Positions 21,850 through 34,600 of a DNA stretch of 64,000 nucleotides are shown one piece after another. Positions within the stretch are counted from its first letter, which is position 1. Each line of letters starts with the position of its first letter. The stretch comes from Notamacropus eugenii (taxonomy: Eukaryota; Chordata; Mammalia; Diprotodontia; Macropodidae), in NCBI RefSeq assembly GCF_028372415.1, contig NC_092878.1, positions 131,501-195,500 on the forward strand, in the 5' to 3' direction. The notes beneath the pieces are model-generated. The model searched no databases. It had not been told where the DNA came from and saw only the letters and a list, made by a program, of their open reading frames with translations. A program made the position numbers and the translations under genes.

Positions 21850-22100
21850 TCCAAATCACTGAGCCAGCTGTTCAACAACTGGGTTTATACTCTGAGTTCA
21901 AATCTCACCTCAGACATTTCTTAGCTATGTGACCCTGGGCATGTTATTTCCTCACTTTCTGCCTCAGTTTCCTCATCTGTAAAATGGGGACCTTAACAGC
22001 ATCTACCTCACAGGGTTCTTGTGAGAATCAAATGAGACAACACTTGTAAAGTCCTTTGCATGTGCCTGGCACCTAGTAGGCGTTTAATAAATGCAAGAGG
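21850..22100 (+). mobile_element. MIR-type core SINE
   Basis: GAGTTCAAATCTCACCTCAG, TAGCTATGTGACCCTGGGC, TTTCCTCATCTGTAAAATGG, and an end CCTAGTAGGCGTTTAATAAA. Confidence 0.85.
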
Positions 22101-22237
22101 AAAAGGACCCATATGTTCAGTTAAACTTGTCATAGTTCTTTTTATGGAACCCTCAAACTGGGTACTAAAACCTTGTCTTCCTGTTGCAAAATGGTTATGA
22201 ACCAAAGTGTGCCAATGTGCCAACATATTGTTGCCCC

Positions 22238-22375
22238 TGCTGCTGTTCAGGCATCGAAGTAGGTCCGACTCTTTGTGACCCCACTTGAGATTTTCTTGGC
22301 AAAGGCTCTGGAGCAGTTTGTCATTTCCTTCTCTACCTCATTTTGCAGATGAGAAAACCAAGGAGAAGAGGAGAG
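22238..22375 (-). mobile_element. tRNA-derived SINE 3' part
   Basis: GTCCGACTCTTTGTGACCCC and TTTTCTTGGCAAAGGCTCTG are the complement of the SINE tail seen at 1383-1620. Confidence 0.8.
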
Positions 22376-23345
22376 GAGAGATACAGAGAGAGTCAGAGAG
22401 AGTAGCTCCAGCTGGTTAAAATTAAAAGCATTCCTGAACACTAGGTTTTAGAAAAAGAAAATGGAAAATCCTGATGCAGGATCCAGTGGATCATCACTAA
22501 AATACCAAATGTGTGTGTGTGTGTAGGTACATGCACCCACGTGCATATATATGAAATTCTTGGTAAACCAGGAAATTTTAAAAAAAATTATTCTGTTGGA
22601 CAAATTCCCACTTGCAGTAAAGACAGTACATCAAAGACTGAGTAGCTAACTTGATAAATGGATCTATGGGTAGATCTGAAGACCTCATCTCAGAAGAGAC
22701 TTGAGATCCAGCTTGGTTGGTTAGTAAGAAGGGTATCAGATTGGAATTATACCCATGTATTATCCATCAAATATTTGATACCTAAGACTCAGAATATTTT
22801 TATGATTCAGGATGAAAGCCCCCTTCTACAGTGAGGAGAAGAGGAGCAATTCTGCCCCAGCCCCACTTAACTTTAGTCTGACAGTTGAATCCCACCCCCA
22901 TTAATAATGACATGAAAGGAAATCAGAGATAACGAGAAAAAATAGAGTCCCTGGGGATGCCACAGATTAGTTAGAAAACAACACTCTGATCCCCCCAGGA
23001 AGTCCATTCAGCCATGTTGAAGGGTGCATGCCCCAGGAATGAAGGGAAATATGGATATGTCAACTTCTCCCCACATGGAGGTAGCAAGCAGGGCAGCCTC
23101 GGTGCTTTCCCACATGAAACTCACCTGGCATCTTCTCACCAGTCAGGAGTTGTATCTCACAACAGACATGCGACATGATGGGACCGTCTGTCAGCAGGCA
23201 GCCAAAGCCATGTGGGGTGAAAGGGGATTCTTAGGTGCAGGGATACCTTTTCTTTTTGTATGTCCATCTCTCACCTCCAGCCTTATATTGGGAAGATCAG
23301 GAACCAAGAAATGATGGAATGCCACCTGGTGTACAAAGGACAGTG

Positions 23346-23385
<40 letters not shown>

Positions 23386-23446
23386 ACATATACGGAGAGG
23401 TTAAACCAAAAGTATCTGTAGGTCCTAGCATGTGCAGGCGTGCATG

Positions 23447-23482
<36 letters not shown>

Positions 23483-23486
23483 ACCC
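23346..23486. repeat. Paired (TG)n and (CA)n microsatellites
   Basis: A TG run of about 40 bp (23346-23384) and a CA run (about 23453-23484) face each other across 70 bp and could fold as an inverted repeat. The equivalent TG stretch in copy 1 (4892-4920) is shorter and interrupted. Confidence 0.9.
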
Positions 23487-23657
23487 TACCTCCCTGACCT
23501 CCTCAGACCACAAACACAGGGCAGGTCACAATCCTCTTTAAACCCTATGTCCTCAACCTGTACCCATGGGTTTTGCTTTGGCCAGTTCACAGCTGATCAT
23601 GTTTAGATCAAAGTGAAGGCATTTTAATGAAAGAGTGAGACAAATGAAGTCATCCCA

Positions 23658-23658
<1 letters not shown>

Positions 23659-23691
<33 letters not shown>

Positions 23692-23732
23692 GGCAATGAG
23701 CCTCAACACACTTTCGTACACACACACACACT
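23659..23732. repeat. (CA)n microsatellites
   Basis: Two CA runs separated by CTGGCAATGAGCCTCAACAC, at the place of the 5192-5231 array in copy 1. Confidence 0.9.
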
Positions 23733-24855
23733 GTAGGCAATGAACGAGTGAACATTCATGAAGATTCTGGGCAGGAAACCTTTTCATGTGGAGCCAAGTG
23801 ACTGGGACACCAGAGTGGAGAAAGGGGCATAGTCAGTTCTGCTCTAACACTCATTCTGAGGATGTAAATTTGTTCCAGTGTGACTGAAAAAGAATGACTG
23901 AACACACTTGAATTTTGTGTTTGCTTATGTGAACACTTTCATTTCAGAGAAACTGAGAAGACAGAACCACTTCCCAACAACTCCCAAGCTGCAGTCTTCA
24001 TTCTGATGCCCACATCCATAAGCCAACTTTGGGACTTTGTAAGGGCAAAACACCACCATTTTGGGGCCATTTGAAGCTGACAGCTGAGGAAGGCTGATCT
24101 GCCTCTCCCCCTTAGCCACCTTTCACAATGGCCTAGAGCTGTGGTCCACTGAGACCACCCGCCCACCAGAACAACTCCAAGCCATCTGGGGCTTGTGTGT
24201 CCTTGGGAATAGGCTGAGTAGCAGCCCTCAGCCACTATTTACTACAATGTTTGAGCATTTCATAGCCATTTAAATGCCTAAGACTGCACTACCACCTTCC
24301 TTTGGTTTCAACCTTTTTTTTTTTTTTTACTGTCATTGATACAGATTTAGTGTTGTGATCCTGCCCTCATTTCCCATCACCTTTGTGACTTTTACTGTGT
24401 GTTTTTGTGCAGCCAGTGATTTTTAGGAACAAATGTGTCCCATTCCAGAAGAACAGACTGAACAGGGAGATTGACTTGGGTTTCGATCCTGTAAAATTGT
24501 GGCCATCTGTAAGTGATGTCCCCCTTCTCCTCTGCAGGAACTGCTGCCAGTCAAGCATGATTCTCTACATCCAGTTGTCCATTCTGGCCTTCACTGCCTT
24601 CATCAGGTTTTATACTCCAATATAGCTGTTCCTCAATCCAGGTCTTTGCAGAGTTATCTGATGTCCTGGACAATTCATCCACTAAGGGTATAACCGAGGT
24701 GGCAGCTCTCTTCCCAGATCTCAGCAACCCGCGTTATTTACCAGGTCCCCCATCAAGGAGAAACTCCTTCTCTTCTGGTCTACTCTGTAAACCGGCTCTA
24801 AGCAGGACCTTTTGACCCCCAGCTCTAGACCTGCTTAGTCAAGGGAAACCTGCAT

Positions 24856-26040
24856 CACAGCCCCCACTGAAGGAAGTTGATTCTGTGAGCCCAGCAGAGG
24901 GGGAGGGTCTTCAGTCTTCCCAGCGTGCCACCTCAGTTGTGAAACCATCTTCAGTCTCTGCAGTCAGAAGGCATGAAGTTCCCTCTCTCTCTTCTGCCAG
25001 GCTTCCATGCTGAGCTTCATGGCTAATGGGACATCAGGAAAACTCCATTCCCCTTGGGCTTGCTTGTCTGAGAAGGCTGGGAAAACTCCATTCCCCTTGG
25101 GCTTGCTTGTCTGAGAAGACTGGAGGTTCTAAGCTGAACTCAGGTATCTCAGAATTCTTTTCCTAAGTGAATCTCAACTTTTTACTGGAAAAAGCAACTG
25201 AGACCCTCTGCTGTGTCCTGTGCATCTATCCATCCAAAGTCAACAAACTGATGACAACAAACCAATTTCCACTCTTCGATGGAATCACCTAGAGGAAATC
25301 CATCGCCCCAGGGCTCTTCCATTGGCAGTAGAGTCACTGGCACCCACTGAGAGCCTTTGTGTTCCACTAAAGGTGGCAGAGGAGCCCAATACCCCCAAAT
25401 TCATTTCGGAAGTGATGTAACAGGGAACTCAAGAGGACAGGGCTTAAGAACACCCAAAAGAAAGAGCCATAAACTCCTCCGTGCATCCCAGGCACACAGA
25501 GAGCAGTGGCAGCTCTAGTAAAAGGTCTGAACCCTGTGCTCTGTGAGCAAGGGTGTGTCAGGGCACACGAACCCACATGAAGGCCAGTACTGGAAGTAGG
25601 CTGGAACAATACCCAACTGACTTCTTCCTTTGCGGGCTTATTCCAGCTGTCAAGAGCATGGCACATTTCAGAATCCAAGAGATGTCAGGTGGTGTCCAGG
25701 TCCCTGGAGCATCCCAGCTCAGAGCACTCACAGGCCCTTTAATAGCTGAGTGGGAATTTCTGGAGCCTCAGGGGACTGAAGAAGTGGGGGCTATAAGTCA
25801 TGTTGGACAAGCAAAGAGCAAAAAGAGACCCGACCACAAGAAGAGATCAGCAGGCAGACTGCATTAGGCATAAAGGTATCATAGACAGTGAAATTATGTG
25901 AACTCAGTGTACAGGGACTGGCTGGCTTAGCAGCTAAGTATTTAAAGATAAAAGCTAATCAGAAACATGGGGAGAAGCAATGAGTAAATCTATAATGGAT
26001 GTGGACCTCCTTTTGTGGAGCGCAGGTAAGGCATCTCCAG
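24856..26040. other. Intergenic, no gene recognised
   Basis: Follows the end of the segmental duplication. Several short frames, none recognised. Holds the 43-bp tandem repeat at 25038-25123. Confidence 0.5.
25038..25123. repeat. Tandem duplication, 43-bp unit, two copies
   Basis: GAAAACTCCATTCCCCTTGG through GCTTGCTTGTCTGAGAAG is repeated almost exactly. The copies differ by one base (GGCTGG / GACTGG). Confidence 0.92.
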
Positions 26041-26044
26041 GGAA

Positions 26045-26180
26045 CCTTGTGGTTGTCGTTGTTGTGTTTGTCTTTCTTTTTGAAGAGGACCATGATATCA
26101 AGATGATGACATGACTTGCAGTTGTCTTTGCAGCCTGGAGCTCCATTGCTGGCTGAGCACCATCCCCTCCCTCCAACCCA
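26045..26180 (-). mobile_element. RTE-tailed SINE fragment
   Basis: GTTGTGTTTGTCTTTCTTTT, then GAAGAGGACCATGATATCAA and GATGATGACATGACTTGCAG. This is the complement of the SINE at 53130-53265. Confidence 0.75.
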
Positions 26181-26464
26181 ACCCACCACACCTATTTTTA
26201 ATGTTTCATCTCAAAAGAGATTTTTTAGCCTTCCCCTTAATCCTCTGGCACTTGTGAGGCAGAGGGAGGCAAACCCTCACTGGTCTACCCATCCATGGGT
26301 TATGGGTTTATCCCAGCAGGATCCCATCTTCCCCAGCCATGTCTTCTAATGTATTCTCCTGTTCGGCCCCAGGGGTTAGGGACCCACAAGTGACTGTGAT
26401 ATTCACTGATGTACAAGTGTAGGCCCTCCAACTGTCAAAGAGAACCTCATCCCAGTCTGCAGTA

Positions 26465-26735
26465 AACAACCAAATAATGGCTAACATGTATTAAGCACCT
26501 ACTGCATGCCATGCACTGGGCTAAGTACTTTACAATTCTAGTCTCATTTGGTCCTTACAGCCACCCTGCAAGGGACATGCTATTATGATGTCCATTTTAC
26601 AGAGGAGGAAACCAAGGCAAATAGAGGTGAACACACTTGCTAGTAAGTAATGTCTGAGGTTGGATTTGAACTCAGGTCTTCCAGACTCCAGGCCTAGTGT
26701 TGTATACACTGTGATGCCTCCTAGCAGCCCTGAAT
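26465..26735 (-). mobile_element. MIR-type core SINE
   Basis: TTAAGCACCTACTGCATGCC, then GGGCTAAGTACTTTACAATT, CCATTTTACAGAGGAGGAAA and GATTTGAACTCAGGTCTTCC. A nearly full-length copy. Confidence 0.9.
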
Positions 26736-27287
26736 TCCATCCCTTTCAACACACAATTCTTACACAATCCAAAGCCTAGATGATAACACAACACACATTG
26801 TATAGCACTTAATGTTCACATACACCAATGGTGTTCTCATGTTCTGCATTTAAGCCTGTACAAAAAAAGCACCTGCATATAAAGACAATCACACTGCAAA
26901 CATGTAAGTCCAAATTTTCTGGTAATAAGCTGTGGCTTCCTATATCACCTTCCTAGCTACACATAAATAATTGGTGTTGTGTAGTCTCCTTGGTCATCAT
27001 TTGTCCATTTTTCTGGGAATAACCCAAATAGACAGGCCCTGCCCCAGCCCCCTGACCTTGGGGGCAGTCCTCTGGTGGCCCTGAGGCTGGCATCATCTCT
27101 GAGAGTCACCTCTGCTCCTCGGATCCTCCTCATCTGAAATATTAGGAATAAAGAGACCTCCCCACAGCCATGTAAACACAGGGCCACTAGACTGAGGCAT
27201 TTTGGGGTGAGATCTGAGCCTTTTGCTGGGCACAGACGCTCTGGCTGTTGATCATCTACATCTTCTTCTTCCTCACACCATCTCAGG

Positions 27288-27480
27288 CAGCTGGGGAAGT
27301 GGAGAAAGAGCTGGCCCTGGAGTCAGAAAGTCCTGAGTTCAAATCCTACCTCAGATGCTTCCTAGTGGGGTAATCCTGGGCAAGTCACTTCACCACCATG
27401 TAATGACACCTGCTTGGCAGGGTTGTTGTGAGGATCAAATGAGGTCATGGAAACGTGTAACGTGTATACCTTAAGGTGCT
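27288..27480 (+). mobile_element. SINE (tRNA/MIR type)
   Basis: GCCCTGGAGTCAGAAAGTCC, then TGAGTTCAAATCCTACCTCA, then GGGTAATCCTGGGCAAGTCA and GGTTGTTGTGAGGATCAAAT. Confidence 0.82.
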
Positions 27481-27995
27481 ATGGTATCACAGCTAAGAAG
27501 GGTTGTTCTTGTTTAAAGAGATGAGCAGGCTCTTAAGATGCTTGTCCTCTCACTCACCTGTGAGAACACGCCCAACAGGGGACGCTGTCTGGTCCCAATT
27601 TTTACAACTTACTGCCACTCTGAGGGCTCCCTCAGTAAAATACCCATGTCTGGGAGGAGGCATTTATGCTATTAAAGAGAGTGTTTTTCTCCTTTGTGTC
27701 TTCCAGTTGGAGCCTCCAAAGTCTTTCAGAAGGAAAAACACAAAAAAATCAGACGGATGGTCCATCAGCCCTGGTGGAGAAAAGGAAATTTCCTAAGGTC
27801 ATTTTCCAAGAACCTAGATGGACATCATGAAAATGTTCCAGGAGAGCACACCCAGTGACTGATGCTAGAAAAGAAAAATGATTGAACGATTTATTGTAAA
27901 GAGTGATTACTAAGAGAAGAAAGTACATAAGTCTACCCTTATCTATTGCCATTCAGATGATGTCCAAAGGGAAAAATGCTCATGCTGAAAAGGGA

Positions 27996-28288
27996 AAGGA
28001 ATAATCATTTATAGAGTATCTACTGTGTGCCATGAGTTCTCTGTGCTTGGGGACTTTACAAATGTTATCTCAAGTGATCCTCATTAGACCCCTGCAAGGT
28101 TGTTATTATCCCCATAATAATTTTTATGCTATTATTTTCACTATTTTACCATTCAGGAAATGGAAGTAAACAGGTTAAGTGACTTGCCCAGGGTCACACA
28201 GCTAGAAAATATCTGAAGCCAGATTTGAACTCAGGTCTTCCTGAATCCAGGTCTAGTGCTACATTATGCCACTTAATCACCTTTAAAA
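27996..28288 (-). mobile_element. MIR-type core SINE
   Basis: TATCTACTGTGTGCCATGAG, AGTGACTTGCCCAGGGTCAC, then ACAGCTAGAAAATATCTGAA and GATTTGAACTCAGGTCTTCC. Confidence 0.9.
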
Positions 28289-28587
28289 AAAAACCCAACA
28301 TTTTGAAATAATTAACAGAATCAATACAAAGGGCAGATTACACTTCTTTAAAAACACATACACAAGCACACACACACTTCCTTTATTGTTTGCTGAGAAG
28401 CTGACAAGAAAACAATTTTAAATTAACAAATTGGCTTTGATGTTATTTTTGGTTTTAAAAAAAAAGGTGGGGAGGGGAGAATAGGGAAGAAGAAATAGGA
28501 CATTGGGCTTTACCACATTAACCTTGAAGCAATGAAATGATCTCGTATCATCAAAGTGCTCCTGCTAAAACAGCCCCCTTGGAAAAT

Positions 28588-28635
28588 CAGTGTCTGTGCT
28601 TCACATAAAGACAGTGTCTGTGCTTCACATAAAGA
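28588..28635. repeat. Tandem duplication, 24-bp unit, two copies
   Basis: GTGTCTGTGCTTCACATAAA plus GACA occurs twice in direct succession. Confidence 0.9.
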
Positions 28636-28714
28636 CAGTAGGCATTGAAGAGAATCCTCAAGATGATATGAGGACCCTTCCAGCCTAGATCTAACATTCT
28701 ATATTTAGAGCTTG

Positions 28715-31655
28715 CCAGGTCACATGAGCAACAAGATGGCAGCCTAGACATTTTCTCTGATCCCCAGAACCTCTCACTTTTCCAAAACAGAAATTTTTGT
28801 ACCACAGATAAAGCAATTCCACTTGTATCCATGGTCTAGGACACCAAAAGAAGGGGGAAAAAACCTTGAGCTCACTCACTCTCCCACCTCCTACACTAGA
28901 AAACCCAAGGACACAACACAGGGTTGCATCAGAACCCACCCCTGATTCTTCCCCTTCCCTCTTTCCAGTGCCATGAAAATATTCAGGTAGTGCTGGCAGC
29001 TTGGTCACAGCTCTTCAGGAGCAAAAATACTCCCAGGGGCTGTATCCCAGAAGTGCCAGTGCTGCAGTGCTCTGATCTGCAGCCTCTGGACTGCCAGTGT
29101 TGGACTAGAGAGCCAAGGTACTGAGGGAGCAGAACAGATCACGAGGGCAGGATACTGTGCATGGGTAGTAGGGGAGGGGTGCTGTACAGCACTCCATTAA
29201 ACCTGAAGAAAGAACCCAGAACCCAACTGGGACCAGTTCTGATCACTCAAAAGTCAATTGAGGCCAAGACATAGGCTAGTGAACTATGAATTGCCCAAGG
29301 TGGGCACTTTGAGATCCAGCTCCCAAGGAAATTACAATCAAAGGGGAGAAAGTCAGAAGCAAGAGCTAAGAAAAATGGGGCGGGAGGGGTCGAAAAAAGA
29401 TTGAAAGTACTAGGAAGAAAGAATCTCAAAGACCCTGAACAGGTCAACAGGTCAAATAGATCAATCAGTAAAAAACCAGTAACAGAAGGAAATGTGACCT
29501 CCAGATCTAGTAAATGAGTTCAGACCTCAATGGACAAATACTGCAGATTGAAGGGAAATGATCCAACCCTTAAGACAGAGAATTCTGTGGAATTTGAGGA
29601 GTACACAGCTCCTGAGATGTTTTTAAAAGAGAAAGGAGAATTGTGAGAGCAGAATTGATGTCTTCCAAAGCAAAAATAATGATGAGCAGAATGGAAACAC
29701 CTAAATTTCTCATGGCAAGTCTCCAAAGAAACAAAAGAGATAACCAATGATGGAGAAAGCAAATCCACAGTCAGGAAGGACAAAGCAGCAGAAGAGAAGC
29801 CAAATCCAAGGACATAAAGGTACAAGATACAGATCTCAAAGACAGGATGGCAGGTCTCCACCAGAATATGATAGAACAAAAAACAATGTCATAACTAGGG
29901 AAATGTGGTGATGGAGAGATCTTCCAAGAACCTGTGAACCTAGAACATGAAACTTCAATCCAAAGAATTCCCAGATCACTTCCAGTACAAACCCTGTCTG
30001 CAAACTCCACACACAGAGCAGTTCAACTGAACAAATTCAGAAAGCACAGGTTCTGCAGCCAGCAGGAGAAAGACCTTAACATGCCAAGGAAAGGACATTC
30101 CTGCATCCCAGGGTAAAGCATCCTGCAAGTCTGAACTTAGCCACACAGGACTAAAGACCCATGTTCAATAAGAAAGAAGAGATACATGTTTAGAAAGAAA
30201 ACCAGAGCTGAGGCAACTACTTGCTTCTTCAACACCCTATACAACAGAAATGCTGGAGGAGTGAATAAATGCAGCAGGCAAGGACAAGAACAGCAACCAA
30301 GGGGCCAGAAAAGAGACAGTAGAGATGGCAGAAATCTGGTAGAGGTAACACTGAAGAGGTGGACTGGGAAACTTGTGGAAAGAACATGGGACTACCTGCC
30401 TACTGCTGAATGCTTCTTTTGTGGGGCCATAATACAACAGGGGATGTTATATGTACAAGGTGTTGAGGAAGCAGAGGTATAGAAAGAAGGGAGTGGGGCC
30501 CCTGGGTCAAACCAAGAGCTAGCAAGGAGGGGGAGGTGACTTCTGTGGTCTCAAAGAGAGAAGAGCCACAGGGAGTGGATAGGGAGGAGGGGAACCGCTA
30601 ACAAAGGGAGGAAAGAGGCCTTGGGACTTCACTGAGGAGTAGGAAAGCTTGGAGATAGGAAATGTCCAGCCCAATGCAGAGGGGAAAAGGGTCAACAAGA
30701 GAGTGTATGGACCTGTAGTGGGGGAGGGAGTTATGGGGGGGTGTCCTCTCTGACATTTGCAATCATTGACATCGTTCTAAGAGAGAGGCACAATGGAAAA
30801 GGTAAGCTGTACAAGGTAAGGGCAGAAAGTGCGGGGAGGGTAGAGCCCAGAAGGGAGGCTTTGGAAACTTTAATTGTATAAAGAATACAGAGACAAGAGA
30901 GAGCAGAGGATTAAGTCATGAATCAGAGAGTAAAATAAAAAGCTATCTCATAACTTTAAATGTGAAGGGATTTAAATAATATAATAAAAGAGTGACAGAA
31001 TGTTTAAGAAAACAAAACCCTACAATCTGTTGCTTGTAAGAAACACATTTAAAAACCAAAGATATACACAGAATTTAAGTGAAGGGATAGTAAAAAAAAA
31101 AATTTCTACATCAAGTGAATTCAAAAAAGCAGTAGTTATCATTGTGCTATCAGATAAAGCAGAAACAGGCATTCCGAAAAGAAAAAGGGATAAATAAGGA
31201 AACTGCATTATGCTGAAACCATAGACAACTAGCTAATATCAGTCAAAAACTTATGTGCTACAAATGCATTGGAATCCAAATTCCTAAAGGAAGCATAGAA
31301 ATGACAAATAAAACAAAAAACTGGTTTTTTGGCAAGATCAATGATAAACCCTTGGCTAATCTCATTAAAAAGAAGAGAGCATTTAGGGTTAGAAGAGAAT
31401 TGCAAAGGAGTAAGAAAGTGAAGTCACGGCAAAACGAGAAAAATAAAAAAAAATGAACGGAACAAATGATGCACAGTGAGTTATATGCTAACAAAAATAA
31501 GAACTCAAAGACACAGAGGAATATCTTCAGCAAAATAAAATGCCCAAACTATCAGAAGACCAATTAGAGAAATTCTTTAACCCAACCTCCAGAAAGAAAA
31601 TAGATGGAGTTGTAAAGGAACTATCAAAAGGAAAAAATCCAAATCCCCTAATAAA
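28715..31655 (+). mobile_element. L1, old and rearranged: 5' UTR-like start, ORF1 region, ORF2 endonuclease remains
   Basis: Starts with the L1 5' UTR signature AACAAGATGGCAGCC. Around 31018-31090 the + strand reads PTICCL-ETHLKTKDIHRI-VKG with two stops, the L1 endonuclease block. 31310-31390 gives TKNWFFGKINDKPLANLIKK, matching the ORF2 segment before the reverse transcriptase. Between these two blocks there is less sequence than in an intact ORF2, so part is missing. The ORF1 region (about 29.5-30.5 kb) is not clearly readable. Ends near a T-run at 31662. Confidence 0.65.
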
Positions 31656-31659
31656 GAAC

Positions 31660-34600
31660 TTTTTTTTTTGACAGGTGAGGTGGGTTGCAGGAGCATGGGA
31701 GTCTGAAACTCCCTTGGTGGTTTTGGGCACGGAAGAAGGTGGGCAGAGGGAACCAAACCAGGCCTACTTTGTGAACAATGGAGGGAGAAAGACCTGCTTT
31801 CCCTTTGGGGAAGAAGACAGGACTTGAAAACTTGCAGTCAAAGAACTGAAGGTCTGAAGGCACCCATCAATCATCATCAATCATCAATTTTGTGGAAGCG
31901 ATCCATACCCCTGCCTTACCTGGACAAGCATATAGAAGGCTTTCTTATCCAGTGACTCTCTGGAAGTGGCCAGATCAAGAAAAGGGACACAATTTTTATG
32001 AGCCTGGGAAATGATGCAATCTAGAATAAGAGAAAGTCTGGGCACAAGGTGACATTAAAGGCAGTTAGCTCCTGGCTAAGACTTTGTTTGTCAAGTCAGT
32101 TCCTTGCCTGAGTGACTTTCAAAGATAATCGCTGTGAAAATTAGGAAGAAGTCAGAGAATTGGTTCAGCAGACATCACCACACTAATCCTTAAGTAATGA
32201 CAGGGTGAAAGCCATCCCATGCTCTAGGGAAAGTGTGACCAAATACGGTGAGTGATGCTATCCACCACAGGAGAAGCCCAGGCTGTTGCTCCAAGTTAGC
32301 TCAGAAAAGTGTTATACAAAATGACTCCAAACAAAATCACAAAGCACAAATTAATTTGATGTGGCGAACTTCAGCAGAAAGTCTTTGAAACTCTTTCCTT
32401 AGGACCTTAGTCATTTTGGGACATCAATAAAATGGACAGAAAGCCCACACCCAAATTCACTTGGGCAAGAAAAAGGTCCAGCTTTCCCTTCCTCCCTCGA
32501 GGAAGTCCTTCATCTCTGCAGAGATCTGCCATCTCAGAGCTTTATAACTGGATCAGCAGACTAACACATGGCATGCACAGGATCTTTGGGACAAGACTGC
32601 TGTCCCTATCACCTCATCAGCCTGTTTAATCAGCCCATATTTGCAGTTCATCAAAGCAGAGAAAATATTAGATGTTTCCAAATTTTCATAAAATAGTATA
32701 ATCCATTGTATGTTGCTGAAATTCTCTAAAGACCTGAGACAAAAAGACAAGGCTATAGGAAAACTGTTGGGATTCTTACTTATTGATATAAATTTGTGAC
32801 TATTTTTTTCTATTATATGACTTTTATTACAGAAAGAACAGGGACCCAATAAGTCATTTGATATGACCCAAATGCATTTTTTTCATGTTGAATCTACAGA
32901 TGGTAGTATGTAGGATCACAACAAGAAACTTTCAGAGATTTAGATAGAGCAGGAAGAGTTTTTTTTTTCTGATTTGTCTTAATGGGGGTGGAGGGAATGA
33001 TAGAACCTCCAATTAATAAAGCCATGATCTGAATTACTGAGCCTTGCCATCTCATTCTAAAGATCGTTAAAAAAATCAACATTTTTATGAGTTTGGAACA
33101 ATCTGGGATTCTAAAGGAGTAGTTGGTTAAAATCATGAAAGTCCCAACTTCCTTTCCTTCCCCTAGTCAGGGACTGAGAAATGAAAGGGGTGAGAATGTT
33201 TGGAGAAAGTGATTCCCATTCAGTTTCTTTCAAAGAATAGCCATAAGCTGAACCAGTTCTAAGCTTCCTTTTTTGGAATGAAGTGAGATAGGAAACAATC
33301 GCTGAAACCAATCATTAGCAATTTATTGCTGAGCAGAAGCAGCAGAGATCAGTCCCTTTCTCGGTTTTACTGTAGTAAGAAAGCCAATGCTCAATGGACT
33401 CAACAATTTGAGGGTTCATTTCAGAAAAATGAGGTTTTGAAATTCCTTCCTTAAATACTTTAGCAGTCTTGTGATCATAGGAAAATGGGCAGGGGAACCA
33501 GCCCCAAGCCCACTTTGAGCAGGGCAGGGTCAGATACATGGAGCAGCTTGACCCTTTGGGCTCCAAGCAGACCAGTCAACTTTATAGAGATTCATCTGTC
33601 AATCTTGGAGTTTCACAGGCAGATGATCCTAATTCAACGGTGCTTTGTCAGGGTGGACAGATGATAAGATGTTTCTAAACGTTCAGGGAAGCTGTATGAT
33701 GTTAAAATTCTTTAAAGAACCAGCATAAAGGTTAAAGGTTTGGGGGGAATGTTGGGGCTACTTAAATAATGATGTAAAATTGTAACTGTCTTTTCTATTC
33801 CATGACTTCTGCTTTCCAACAAGAAGGTCCAATAGTAGCTACTTTTGGTCAAATCTAAAAGTATTTTTAAAAAATTTACCTGCAGCGATTAATTAACAAG
33901 TGAAGTTAATTAGTAGGCTCATAGTGCCAGAGATTTAGTGCTAGCGAGTACTGGAGAGCTTACCTAACCTGAAAAATAAAAGTGGAGAAAGTTTCTGTGA
34001 TCATCTCCATACATACACAAAATTCAGGAAAATTTGGATTGAAATGAAGACTTAGGATTTCCAGAACAGTTTGTCTTCTTTTCTTAATGAGTTAAACATG
34101 ACAGTATGCTGAGTAAGCTCCTCTAACTGATGAGGCAAATATTTTAATGACGAGGCCCTAATATCTCGTTTGAAGGATTGTTATAAGATATGACTTTGAT
34201 GGATACAGATGAAAATTGTGGTGATTCTTAAGGAAAATATTTTAAAAATATGTTCAGTAAAGGGTTTTCATAAAACTTCCAAAAGTAAGAAAGTTTGGAG
34301 AAGGACATAGACTGTTATCCCACACGTTGTACTTTTCACTTTCCATGCAAATCTTTCTGTAAACCAATTGGTTGTAAATCTATATTTCTTCAATAATGTG
34401 AAATAGAAACAACTGAAGGTGTCATTTCTTTTACTGAGTATGAGCAGCAGAGATCCTTCCAGAGGAATGTTGTAACTACCCAGCGATGTCCACATTTGGA
34501 AAACTCATATTTGAAGATTAATTTCAGGAAAATGAGGGGTCTTTGTTCTTTAACTACCTAGCAAATTGATCACTATAAAAGAAAAAAAGGAAACATAAAA

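Larger units (their letters stand above)
13445..24855. repeat. Segmental duplication, copy 2 (class I 5' part plus upstream flank)
   Basis: Partner of 1-6218. Homology runs 13445-16194, is broken by 16195-23303, and resumes 23304-24855 with matching landmarks (CCAAGAAATGATGGAATGCC, then a TG array; the sequence around CTTAGTCAAGGGAAACCT at the end). Confidence 0.85.

Noticed and set aside
23235-23606. 123-codon frame through the TG/CA arrays
   Set aside because: Most of it is dinucleotide repeat coding for Cys-Val and Thr-His runs. No gene.
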